Shown here: piece after piece, positions 1-6,092 of the stretch
How positions within the stretch are numbered: the stretch's first letter is position 1
Layout: each line of letters opens with the position of its first letter
Origin: JBPOHE01 sp052035915
GTDB taxonomy: Bacteria > Pseudomonadota > Gammaproteobacteria > Chromatiales > Chromatiaceae
Assembly: GCA_052035915.1 (NCBI GenBank)
Contig: JBPOHE010000158.1
Span: forward strand, 1-8,847
DNA length: 8,847 nucleotides
Direction of reading: 5' to 3'
The notes under the pieces: model-generated
Seen by the model: the letters and a program-made list of their open reading frames with translations, nothing else
What the model was told of the DNA's origin: nothing
The model's database searches: none
Position numbers and translations under genes: made by a program

Positions 1-88
1 TGGTAACCCATACCTTACCGGAGTTTTCGATGACCTCCCAATCGCGCCCCTCGGGTGCCCCGCATGCGGGGCAGCCGAGGGGAACCAA
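1..88 (-). CDS. Possible 5' fragment of an unidentified leftward gene with a CxxC motif
   Basis: A minus-strand frame is open from an in-frame TAG (complement of 122-124) to the left edge. From a possible TTG at 88 it reads LVPLGCPACGAPEG and continues RDWEVIENSGKVWVT. The paired cysteines (CPAC) and the well-mixed residues after them look more protein-like than the other frames here and could be the start of a zinc-ribbon domain. Against this, there is no ATG, no convincing ribosome binding site and under 30 visible codons. The CPAC stretch also lies inside a palindrome and reads almost the same on the opposite strand. I do not recognise the family. It could be the N-terminus of a transposase, given the possible insertion sequence end next to it, or it could be chance. 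Confidence 0.2.
   Translation of the reverse strand, partial: MVPLGCPACGAPEGRDWEVIENSGKVWVT
47..82. repeat. 36-base near-perfect palindrome
   Basis: Two 18-base arms pair with one mismatch (G55 against G74). The outer arms are CCCCTCGG and CCGAGGGG, and the core is the perfect 16-base palindrome GCCCCGCATGCGGGGC, centred between 64 and 65. As RNA it would form a very stable hairpin. Neither side is followed by a T-run, so it is not a classical intrinsic terminator. Its position just inside a possible insertion sequence end would suit a hairpin that shields a transposase gene from outside transcription or translation, but that is inference. It could also be a dispersed chromosomal palindrome. 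Confidence 0.9.
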
Positions 89-101
89 ACTACTCAGTTT
101 C

Positions 102-126
102 TTACACCACTTCCTGGGACACTACC
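102..126 (-). mobile_element. Possible IS256-type terminal inverted repeat; element would extend left
   Basis: Read on the minus strand from 126 inward, the sequence is GGTAGTGTCCCAGGAAG followed by TGGTGTAAG. IS256-family ends, as I remember them, have GTCC near the outer tip and GTGTAA about eight or nine bases further in, and this matches in order and spacing. If it is such an end, the element lies to the left and the chromosome resumes at about 127. Only one end is in the window, so neither the partner repeat nor a target-site duplication can be checked. No recognisable IS256 transposase frame reaches this point in the bases shown. Confidence 0.3.
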
Positions 127-191
127 CTCGGTATCGGCGTTCAGTGGTTCCGGGCCTTGGCCGGAAACAGTCATTTTCTGTTCTTCTTTAG

Positions 192-225
192 AGAACAATA
201 AGACAGCAATAAGAGCAATTGTTCT
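192..225. repeat. Phased direct repeat inside an inverted repeat
   Basis: CAATAAGA occurs at 196-203 and again at 207-214, an 11-base period that puts both copies on the same face of the helix. Flanking them is an inverted repeat, AGAACAAT at 192-199 and ATTGTTCT at 218-225. The arrangement, in an AT-rich patch, resembles an operator or other protein-binding site. No convincing -35/-10 pair is visible beside it, so its regulatory role is only a suggestion. Confidence 0.45.
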
Positions 226-237
226 TAATTATGGAAC

Positions 238-258
238 AAAAATCGGGCTAAACAGCCC
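238..258 (-). terminator. Candidate intrinsic terminator for leftward transcription
   Basis: On the minus strand the order is GGGCT, loop GTTT, AGCCC, then GA and TTTTTGTT. The stem is only five base pairs but mostly G-C, and the T-run begins two bases after it. No minus-strand gene that it would serve is recognisable: trxB ends about 1.45 kb upstream. It might end an unannotated small transcript or be chance. Confidence 0.35.
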
Positions 259-706
259 AGGCCCGGGGACGCTGACAGGCGCGCGAGTCAAGTCTGGGAT
301 CCCCGATCTCTCGCCGCCAACCTCATGCCCGGTTTGGCTGGGTTCAGAGCCAGGTGGCGGACTGGTGAGTCTCGTCTGATCCGCCGACGGGTCAGGGTCC
401 GTCCGATACCCTATTACCCGCCCAGGATTTCGCCTGCAACCTATCGAGAGATTCCACACCGATCCAGGCTGATCGACCTTTCCCCCTCGAACGGAATCGA
501 GGTATTTCCCGAATTTCATTCATCCAGCCAGCGGCTATGCTCAAGGGACAGTCGCGATCCGGACCGGTCCCGACTGCGAACGGCGCCTGGGGAGGCGAAA
601 ACAAGAAGTACAACCACCGGAAGTCAGCTGGACCCGGTAAGCCACAGTCTCCTCATCCGGCGCCCGAGGACGATCCACCCGAGAACCGCGAGCCGAGGAT
701 GACTCC

Positions 707-1690
707 ATGATTGAATTGATCAACGAACGGATCTGTTTTCGCTTTCCGGACATTCACCCTCAGGCCGAATGTCACATCCTATTGCAGCGCAGTTTCCGCC
801 TTGGGGAAGCTGGGAACCCCATCCTGGGACCCGGCTGCGGCGGCTATTGGCCGGATCCCATCGACGAATACGCCGGTCAATTGCCCCTCGCCTGGCGGCG
901 GCAGGGGGGCATGTTGCTGCCCATGTACCAATCCGAGGCCCTCTGGTTGCGCTTCTTCGGGGATTACCCCTGCGCGATCAAGGTGGCGGTCGGCCCGACC
1001 AACGGCTTGACGGGAAAAGGCTGGCATCCGCCCCTGGCACTCCGCCCCCAGGATTACCTGGTGACCCCGGAGCAACCCTGGCTGCTGGGGTACTTCGAGG
1101 AACCCGGCCGCTTACGACAATTCGTCCCGGCCCCCCTGACGGCAAGCGCCAGCCAGGCCCAGCCTCCCCTGGACGAGGCGGCCGTCACCATGGAGGTAGT
1201 CGTTTTTCCCTTGAAGGCCGAGGCCTACCGCGAGTGGCAGGAGATGGAAAGCCACCATTACTTCGCCGACGCGGATACCTGCAATTGTCTGGGTTCCGCC
1301 TGTTCGCTGGAGAAGGATCAGGACAGGAATCCCGCAGGTCGGATGCAATTGGAGATCCCGGACGATGGCTATGGCTGGGAGAACTGGGACCAATCCCGGG
1401 CCCAGGGTTGTTTCATCTATCTGGTGAACAGCCGACAGTACCAACTCATCACTGGGCGGGAACCGGCCCAGATCCCCCTGACGGAAGAGGATTATCTGGC
1501 GGCCAGGATGACCTGGAGCCAGGTCTACGCCGAAGCCCCACTTCCCGGCGGGAATCTCCCGGCCGAAGCCGTTCCGAGCCGGGGGTTAACACCCGCCGGG
1601 GCCAGGAGCAGGACCGCCCGCACGCCGCCGGCTTCTCAGGCCCGAGGCCGCTTCGGTCGGGTTCGACAGGTACGGGAGGCGGACGGCTAG
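707..1690 (+). CDS. Conserved protein of unknown function, 327 residues
   Basis: The function is unknown. The ATG at 707 is preceded by GAGGA (695-699) seven bases upstream, which supports the start. Segments such as KVAVGPTNG (92-100), PQDYLVTPEQPWL (114-126), RQFVPAPL (137-144) and CFIYLVNS (235-242) match, from memory, an uncharacterised soluble family seen in actinobacteria and cyanobacteria, sometimes mislabelled as integral membrane protein. I see no signal peptide or membrane segment. Three cysteines cluster at C192, C194 and C199, where my recollection of relatives is a Gly-rich stretch, so metal binding is possible but speculative. Residues from about 280 to the end are a Pro/Ala/Arg-rich, probably disordered, basic tail. 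The gene stands alone on its strand, with gene-free DNA upstream, and converges on trxB with a 20-base gap that leaves no room for a dedicated terminator. Confidence 0.8.
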   Translation: MIELINERICFRFPDIHPQAECHILLQRSFRLGEAGNPILGPGCGGYWPDPIDEYAGQLPLAWRRQGGMLLPMYQSEALWLRFFGDYPCAIKVAVGPTNGLTGKGWHPPLALRPQDYLVTPEQPWLLGYFEEPGRLRQFVPAPLTASASQAQPPLDEAAVTMEVVVFPLKAEAYREWQEMESHHYFADADTCNCLGSACSLEKDQDRNPAGRMQLEIPDDGYGWENWDQSRAQGCFIYLVNSRQYQLITGREPAQIPLTEEDYLAARMTWSQVYAEAPLPGGNLPAEAVPSRGLTPAGARSRTARTPPASQARGRFGRVRQVREADG

Positions 1691-1710
1691 TCTCTTCGCC
1701 ACCAATCCCA

Positions 1711-2676
1711 TCAGCCGCCCTGGGACGCCAAAGCTTCCAGGTACCTTTCGGCGTCGAGGGCGGCCATGCAGCCGCTCCCGGCGGAGGTGATCGCCTGACG
1801 GTAGACATGATCCATCACATCCCCGGCGGCGAAGATGCCGGGGAGGCTGGTCTGGGTGGCCTGGCCTTCGCTGCCACCCTTGACCTTGAGATAGCCCTGG
1901 GCCATGTCCAGTTGGCCGACGAAAAGATCGGTATTGGGTTTGTGCCCGATGGCGACGAACACCCCTTCCAACGCGAGGTCCTTGGTGGCGCCGTCCTTGA
2001 CGTTTCTGAGGCGTAATCCGGTCGCGCCGGTCCGATCCCCCAGCACCTCGGCGACGGTATGATTCCACTCGATCCTCACCTTGCCCGCCGCCACCCGATC
2101 GAACAGGCGCTGTTGCAGGATCTTTTCCGCCCGCAGGGCCTCGCGGCGATGCACGAGTGTGACCTCGGCGGCAATATTGGCCAGGTAGAGGGCCTCTTCC
2201 ACCGCGGTATTGCCTCCGCCGATGACGGCGACGCGCTGGTTACGATAGAAAAAGCCGTCGCAGGTGGCGCAGGCGGAGACACCGCGACCGCGGAATTCCT
2301 GTTCCGATGGAATGCCCAGGTATTGGGCCGAGGCGCCGGTGGCGATAATAAGCGCGTCGCAACTATAGACCCCCTGATCGCCACTGAGGCGGAAGGGACG
2401 CTGACCCAGCTCGGCGGTATGGATGTGATCGAAGATGATCTCGGTGGCAAAGTGTTCGGCATGGCGGCGCATACGATCCATCAGGTCCGGGCCCTGGAGG
2501 CCCTCGACATCCCCCGGCCAGTTCTCGACATCCGTGGTGGTCATGAGTTGTCCACCCTGATCGAGGCCGGTGATCAATACTGGATGAAGGTTGGCACGTG
2601 CGGCATAGACCGCCGCCGTATAGCCTGCCGGACCGGAGCCCAGGATGAGTAGACGACAATGCTTGGCTTCGCTCAT
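1711..2676 (-). CDS. trxB: Thioredoxin reductase (NADPH)
   Basis: This cytoplasmic FAD enzyme uses NADPH to reduce thioredoxin, feeding ribonucleotide reductase and disulfide repair. All hallmarks are present in 321 residues, the usual length. GSGPAG (13-18) is the N-terminal FAD-binding loop. CATC (C136, C139) is the redox-active disulfide, followed by DGFFYR. GGGNTA (153-158) with HRR (176-178) is the NADPH site, where the arginines recognise the 2'-phosphate. GIFAAGD (280-286) is the C-terminal FAD motif. The frame stays open upstream to about 2994, but the ATG at 2676 is chosen because it has a strong Shine-Dalgarno sequence and because the protein then begins like known TrxB. An ATG six codons earlier (2694) lacks comparable support. 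It diverges from ftsK, as in other gammaproteobacteria. Confidence 0.97.
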   Translation of the reverse strand: MSEAKHCRLLILGSGPAGYTAAVYAARANLHPVLITGLDQGGQLMTTTDVENWPGDVEGLQGPDLMDRMRRHAEHFATEIIFDHIHTAELGQRPFRLSGDQGVYSCDALIIATGASAQYLGIPSEQEFRGRGVSACATCDGFFYRNQRVAVIGGGNTAVEEALYLANIAAEVTLVHRREALRAEKILQQRLFDRVAAGKVRIEWNHTVAEVLGDRTGATGLRLRNVKDGATKDLALEGVFVAIGHKPNTDLFVGQLDMAQGYLKVKGGSEGQATQTSLPGIFAAGDVMDHVYRQAITSAGSGCMAALDAERYLEALASQGG

Positions 2677-2680
2677 ATAA

Positions 2681-2688
2681 TCACCTTC
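2681..2688 (-). promoter_or_regulatory. Shine-Dalgarno site that fixes the trxB start
   Basis: On the minus strand GAAGGTGA lies four bases before the ATG at 2676, close to the ideal anti-16S match and spacing. It favours this start over the upstream in-frame ATG at 2694 and over any longer form. Confidence 0.75.
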
Positions 2689-2795
2689 ATACATCTTGCT
2701 TTTGCACCTGCCCCCGCCGCCTGATGCCCGGCCTGAACCCAGTCGTCGCTGCAAGCCGATTGGTTGTCCACGGCGCTTGAACCCCGACAGGATTT

Positions 2796-2825
2796 CTGGA
2801 CCCGACCTGATAGCCCAGGGTCCGG
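2796..2825. repeat. Hairpin in the divergent spacer
   Basis: CTGGACCC (2796-2803) pairs with GGGTCCGG (2818-2825) around a 14-base loop. Six pairs are perfect, followed by one wobble and one more G-C pair. It lies in the probable trxB leader about 120 bases before the start codon. No T-run follows in either direction. A role in trxB mRNA is possible but unsupported. Confidence 0.5.
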
Positions 2826-2895
2826 AAAGCGGGAGGATCTCGCATGGTACGGAATGTCCGCAGCCGGGTAAAGCCGAGAGGCCGATCCGCTTTCC

Positions 2896-2914
2896 GCCGG
2901 GACCGGTTCCCGGC
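2896..2914. repeat. GC-rich hairpin in the divergent spacer
   Basis: GCCGGGA and TCCCGGC pair perfectly around the loop CCGGT. It sits at the border between the GC-rich and AT-rich halves of the spacer. Without a T-run it does not look like a terminator. Confidence 0.55.
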
Positions 2915-2963
2915 CAGGCCGGGTCTGGAACTCGCAAATCAAACGAAATACACTCTCTAAGTT

Positions 2964-2969
2964 CATAAT
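2964..2969 (+). promoter_or_regulatory. Candidate -10 element for ftsK
   Basis: CATAAT matches five of six bases of the sigma-70 -10 consensus and lies about 30 bases before the ftsK start, within the AT-rich part of the spacer. No recognisable -35 hexamer sits 16-18 bases upstream, so this is tentative. Confidence 0.2.
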
Positions 2970-2999
2970 TCAAAAACATTTCCATACACGGCAAAGACT

Positions 3000-5441
3000 G
3001 TGGCTGAAAAATCAGAAAAGCTTATCGTCGACGAGGCCCCGGGCCCCTATATCCTGCGCTCGCTCCGTGAGGGAGGGATGTGGATCCTGATCTGCTTCGC
3101 CCTCTACCTGGTCGTCTCCCTGGCGAGTTACTATCCGGATGACCCAGGGTGGACCTTCACCGGCGCCAAGGGGCAGGTGCAGAACTCGGGCGGACGGGCC
3201 GGGGCTTGGTTTGCCGACGTAGCCTTGTATTTCTTCGGGCTCTTTGCCTATCTTTTGCCGCTGATGGTGGTCTGGAGCGCGATGCTGCTCTTCCGTCACC
3301 CGCAGACCCAATCCAAGCTGGGTCCCCACATCCTGACCCTGCGCTGGTTCGGTTTCTTCGTCACCCTGACCGCCGGAAGCGCCCTGCTGGCGCTGTTGCT
3401 GCCGAAACTCAGTCTCTTGACCCTGCCCACGGGTACGGGGGGAATCCTCGGGGCCAGCCTGAGTAAAGCCTTGTTGGCGGTGTTCAACCCCGTGGGTACC
3501 ACCCTCTTCCTGCTGGCCCTGCTGCTCAGCGGCTTCACCCTGATGACCGGTTTGTCCTGGTTCCTGGTGATGGATGGCATCGGCGCCGGGATCCTGATCC
3601 TGGGACGTTGGGCACTCACCACCGCCAATGCCCTTCCCGGCTGGTATGCCAGACTCAGGGAACAACTCAGCGCCTTGCGGGCGCGTTGGTTCAGCCGCGA
3701 GAACAAAGAGCCATCGGAGCCCCAGGAACGCCTCGAACCCCACATGCCGGTCATGCCCACGCCTGCCGAGGGGGGACCGAAACCCGTCCCTGTCACCCCC
3801 CAGATCCGGGCCAAGCGCAACGAGGCGCGCGTTGTCGCCCGAGCCGAGGCAAAACGGGTCGAACCCTCGATCAACATACCCGACTTTATCGCCGAGGATC
3901 GGGATTCCCTGCCTCCCTTGCCGGACTTCGAGGTGGAGGGGGATCTGCCGTCCCTCTCCCTGCTGGACCCGCCGGCGGTGGCCCAGAGTTATCACTCGGA
4001 AGAGGCCCTGCAGGAACTCTCCCGCCAGGCGGAACTCAAATTGGCTGATTTCGGCGTCGATGTCCATGTGGTGGCCGCCCACCCTGGGCCCGTGATCACC
4101 CTGCTCGAATTGCAACTGGCGCCGGGCACCAAGGTGAGCAAGGTCACCACCCTGGCCAAGGACCTGGCCCGCGCGCTCTCGGTGCTGAGTGTGCGCGTGG
4201 TCGAGGTGATCCCGGGCAAGTCGGTGATCGGTCTCGAGATCCCCAATCCGAAACGGGAAATGGTCTATCTGAGTGAAATCCTGTCCTCCACGGTCTATCA
4301 GGAGGCCGAGTCCATGCTGACCCTGGCCCTGGGGAAGGACATCGCCGGTCATCCGACGGTGGCCGACCTGGGCAAGATGCCCCATGCCCTGATCGCCGGG
4401 ACCACGGGATCAGGGAAGTCAGTCGCCATCAACGCCATGATCCTCAGCCTGCTGTATAAGGCGAGCGCCAAGGATGTGCGCCTCATCATGATCGACCCCA
4501 AGATGCTGGAGTTATCGGTCTATGAGGGTATCCCCCACCTGCTCACCCCGGTGGTCACCGATATGAAGGAGGCGGCCAACGCCCTGCGCTGGTGCGTGGG
4601 CGAAATGGAGCGCCGTTACCGTCTCATGGCGGCCCTGGGGGTGCGCAATATCGCCGGTTTCAATCGCAAAATCTTGGAGGCCCAGGCCAGGGGACAAGAG
4701 ATTCCGGATCCGCTCTTCCCACCCGAATTGATGGGACTCAACGGCCTTACCTCCGCCCCGCCCCTGGCGACCCTGCCCTATATCGTGGTCGTCATCGACG
4801 AGCTGGCGGACATGATGATGGTGGTCGGGAAAAAGGTGGAGGAACTCATCGCCCGCCTGGCGCAAAAGGCCCGCGCCTCGGGTATCCATCTCTTGCTGGC
4901 CACCCAGCGGCCTTCGGTGGATGTGATCACCGGCCTCATCAAGGCGAACATTCCCACCCGCATCGCCTTTCAGGTGTCGTCCCGCATCGACTCCCGCACC
5001 ATTCTGGACCAGATGGGGGCGGAACATCTGCTGGGGCACGGCGATATGCTCTATCTCGCCCCTGGCGGCAGCTTGGTCAAACGCATCCACGGCGCCTTCG
5101 TCGACGACAACGAGGTGCACCGGGTGGTGCAGTACCTCAAGCAGACCGGGCGTCCGGAATACATCACCGCCATTCTCCAGGATACGGGCGAGACGGCCCA
5201 GCCGGGAGCGACGCCCGAGTCGGGCGGGGATGTGGAGGAGACGGATGAACTTTTCGACGAAGCGGTTCGTATCGTCACCGAATCCCGGCGGGCCTCCATC
5301 TCGAACATACAGCGACGGCTCAAGATCGGTTACAACCGGGCCGCCCGCCTGATCGAGGAGATGGAGCGCCTTGGCATCGTGGGTCCGCAGGAAACCAATG
5401 GGAACCGGGAAGTTTTGGCCCCACCACCACCGGAGGAATGA
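3000..5441 (+). CDS. ftsK: DNA translocase FtsK
   Basis: FtsK is a septum-anchored ATPase that pumps DNA toward the dif site and activates XerCD recombination to resolve chromosome dimers during division. Four or five hydrophobic segments lie between about residues 26 and 205, forming the membrane anchor. A short Pro/Glu-rich linker follows to about 330. The motor contains GTTGSGKS (467-474, Walker A) and IVVVIDELAD (595-604, Walker B). The C-terminal winged-helix gamma domain (about 750-807) keeps the GYNRAAR DNA-reading segment (777-783). At 813 residues it is near the Pseudomonas size and far shorter than E. coli FtsK (about 1330), the difference being in the linker. The GTG at 3000 is the first start codon after an in-frame TAA at 2958 and has no clear Shine-Dalgarno sequence, so translation may be modest. 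It is the first gene of the cluster. Confidence 0.97.
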   Translation: MAEKSEKLIVDEAPGPYILRSLREGGMWILICFALYLVVSLASYYPDDPGWTFTGAKGQVQNSGGRAGAWFADVALYFFGLFAYLLPLMVVWSAMLLFRHPQTQSKLGPHILTLRWFGFFVTLTAGSALLALLLPKLSLLTLPTGTGGILGASLSKALLAVFNPVGTTLFLLALLLSGFTLMTGLSWFLVMDGIGAGILILGRWALTTANALPGWYARLREQLSALRARWFSRENKEPSEPQERLEPHMPVMPTPAEGGPKPVPVTPQIRAKRNEARVVARAEAKRVEPSINIPDFIAEDRDSLPPLPDFEVEGDLPSLSLLDPPAVAQSYHSEEALQELSRQAELKLADFGVDVHVVAAHPGPVITLLELQLAPGTKVSKVTTLAKDLARALSVLSVRVVEVIPGKSVIGLEIPNPKREMVYLSEILSSTVYQEAESMLTLALGKDIAGHPTVADLGKMPHALIAGTTGSGKSVAINAMILSLLYKASAKDVRLIMIDPKMLELSVYEGIPHLLTPVVTDMKEAANALRWCVGEMERRYRLMAALGVRNIAGFNRKILEAQARGQEIPDPLFPPELMGLNGLTSAPPLATLPYIVVVIDELADMMMVVGKKVEELIARLAQKARASGIHLLLATQRPSVDVITGLIKANIPTRIAFQVSSRIDSRTILDQMGAEHLLGHGDMLYLAPGGSLVKRIHGAFVDDNEVHRVVQYLKQTGRPEYITAILQDTGETAQPGATPESGGDVEETDELFDEAVRIVTESRRASISNIQRRLKIGYNRAARLIEEMERLGIVGPQETNGNREVLAPPPPEE
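5432..5437 (+). promoter_or_regulatory. Shine-Dalgarno site of lolA inside the ftsK end
   Basis: GGAGGA lies five bases before the ATG at 5443 and overlaps the last codons of ftsK. It decides the lolA start against an in-frame ATG at 5371, which would put most of an unrelated 24-residue extension in front of the signal peptide. The overlap implies translational coupling with ftsK. Confidence 0.85.
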
Positions 5442-5442
5442 G

Positions 5443-6081
5443 ATGTCCCGCAAGCTTGGGTTGTTGTCGAGCTGGCTGCTGTTCTGTCTGATGGCCGCCC
5501 CCCTGAAGGCCGATGAGTTGGCCGCCGGACGGGCGAGGGTGCAACAGTACCTGCAAGGCTTGGTCACCCTGAAGGCCGACTTCGAGCAGGTCGTCAGCAA
5601 CAGCAGCTTCACCAAGGAAAAGCGCTCCAAAGGGGTGCTCTATATCAAGCGCCCGGCTCTGTTTCGCTGGGAATACAGCGAGCCCCATCAACTCATCGTC
5701 GCCGACGGCGAGACTATCTGGTTGTTCGACGAGGAGCTGAAACAGGTGTCCTTCCGTGATCAACAGAAGGCGCTACGAGGTACGCCGGCCCAGCTTCTGA
5801 CCGGGACCGGTCCCATCGAGAATTTTTTCACCGTCAAGGGTTCCGGTAAGGATCAGGAACTCGACTGGGTCGATCTGGTGCCGACCTGGCCGGAGGCCGA
5901 GTTCACCCGCATCATCCTGGTGTTCGAGGGCAAGGAGTTGTTGTCGCTGGAGAGCCGGGATACCTATGGACAGATCACCCGCATCCATCTCTCCGCCCAG
6001 CAACGCAACCTCAAGCTCGATGACAAGTTGTTCAAGTTCAAGCCCCCATCGGGGTTCGACGTGCTCGGGGAGTCTCACTAG
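5443..6081 (+). CDS. lolA: Outer-membrane lipoprotein carrier LolA
   Basis: LolA is a periplasmic chaperone that takes lipoproteins released by the LolCDE transporter and hands them to the outer-membrane receptor LolB. The 212-residue precursor fits the family. Residues 1-23 form a signal peptide: basic SRK, a hydrophobic LGLLSSWLLFCLMAAP stretch, and likely cleavage after A23 (LKA before DE). The cysteine at 15 does not sit in a lipobox, so the protein should be soluble. The mature part shows family features: TLKADFEQ (42-49), then GVLYIKRPALFRWEYSEP (64-81) with the conserved RWEY, and DGETIWLFD (88-96), which form the open beta-barrel that binds acyl chains. It starts one base after the ftsK stop and ends 11 bases before rarA. 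A linked ftsK-lolA-rarA order is typical of gammaproteobacteria. Confidence 0.95.
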   Translation: MSRKLGLLSSWLLFCLMAAPLKADELAAGRARVQQYLQGLVTLKADFEQVVSNSSFTKEKRSKGVLYIKRPALFRWEYSEPHQLIVADGETIWLFDEELKQVSFRDQQKALRGTPAQLLTGTGPIENFFTVKGSGKDQELDWVDLVPTWPEAEFTRIILVFEGKELLSLESRDTYGQITRIHLSAQQRNLKLDDKLFKFKPPSGFDVLGESH

Positions 6082-6092
6082 GCCAGAGACTG

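Larger units (their letters stand above)
127..706. other. Gene-free stretch with AT-rich patch and several hairpins
   Basis: I find no supportable gene in these 580 bases. The frames open here translate to Arg/Ser/Pro-rich strings with no recognisable domain. The first part holds a hairpin (TTCCGG at 148-153, CCGGAA at 161-166) followed by a T-rich tract to about 189, a weak candidate rightward terminator. About 170-243 is clearly AT-rich against a GC-rich surround and carries phased repeats. A leftward terminator-like hairpin follows at 238-258. Another hairpin, CCTCGA/TCGAGG with a six-base loop, is at 485-502. The rest to 706 is GC-rich and unremarkable and probably contains the 5' untranslated region of the next gene. 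No tRNA or known structured RNA is recognisable. Confidence 0.6.
2677..2999. other. Divergent trxB-ftsK spacer; no gene and no lrp
   Basis: The 323 bases between the two divergent starts contain no credible gene. The open minus frame is only an upstream extension of trxB, with low-complexity, non-conserved content. The trxB-proximal two thirds are GC-rich and hold two hairpins (2796-2825 and 2896-2914). The last 65 bases before ftsK are AT-rich and likely promoter DNA. E. coli has lrp at this spot; here it is absent, as I recall for Pseudomonas too. I see no strong consensus promoter for either gene. Confidence 0.7.

Noticed and set aside
2..379. A plus-strand frame open from the left edge for 125 codons
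   Set aside because: It crosses the palindrome, the possible insertion sequence end and the AT-rich patch with no change in style, has no recognisable motif, and its residues look random. Long open frames are common by chance in GC-rich DNA.
325..702. A 125-residue plus-strand frame ending just before the unknown gene
   Set aside because: The product is Arg/Ser/Pro-rich without domains, lacks a ribosome binding site and has several overlapping frames on the other strand.
1580..1595. Imperfect palindrome CGGGGGTTAACACCCG as a trxB terminator
   Set aside because: It lies inside the coding region of the unknown gene, more than 100 bases past the trxB stop, and has no T-run on the minus strand.
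769..2016. A 415-residue plus-strand frame across the unknown gene and the end of trxB
   Set aside because: It overlaps two supported genes on different strands and reads as low-complexity Gly/Arg/Pro sequence.
2677..2994. N-terminal extension of TrxB by 106 residues
   Set aside because: The extension has no conserved content, and a strong Shine-Dalgarno sequence plus standard TrxB length support the start at 2676.
5443..5490. LolA as a lipoprotein because of C15
   Set aside because: The residues before the cysteine (WLLF) do not form a lipobox, and the cleavage region fits signal peptidase I after A23.
4512..5630. Long antisense frames such as 4512-5630, 3012-4385 and 7642-8766
   Set aside because: They are shadows of ftsK and serS produced by GC-rich third positions, with His/Gln/Gly-rich products and no motifs.
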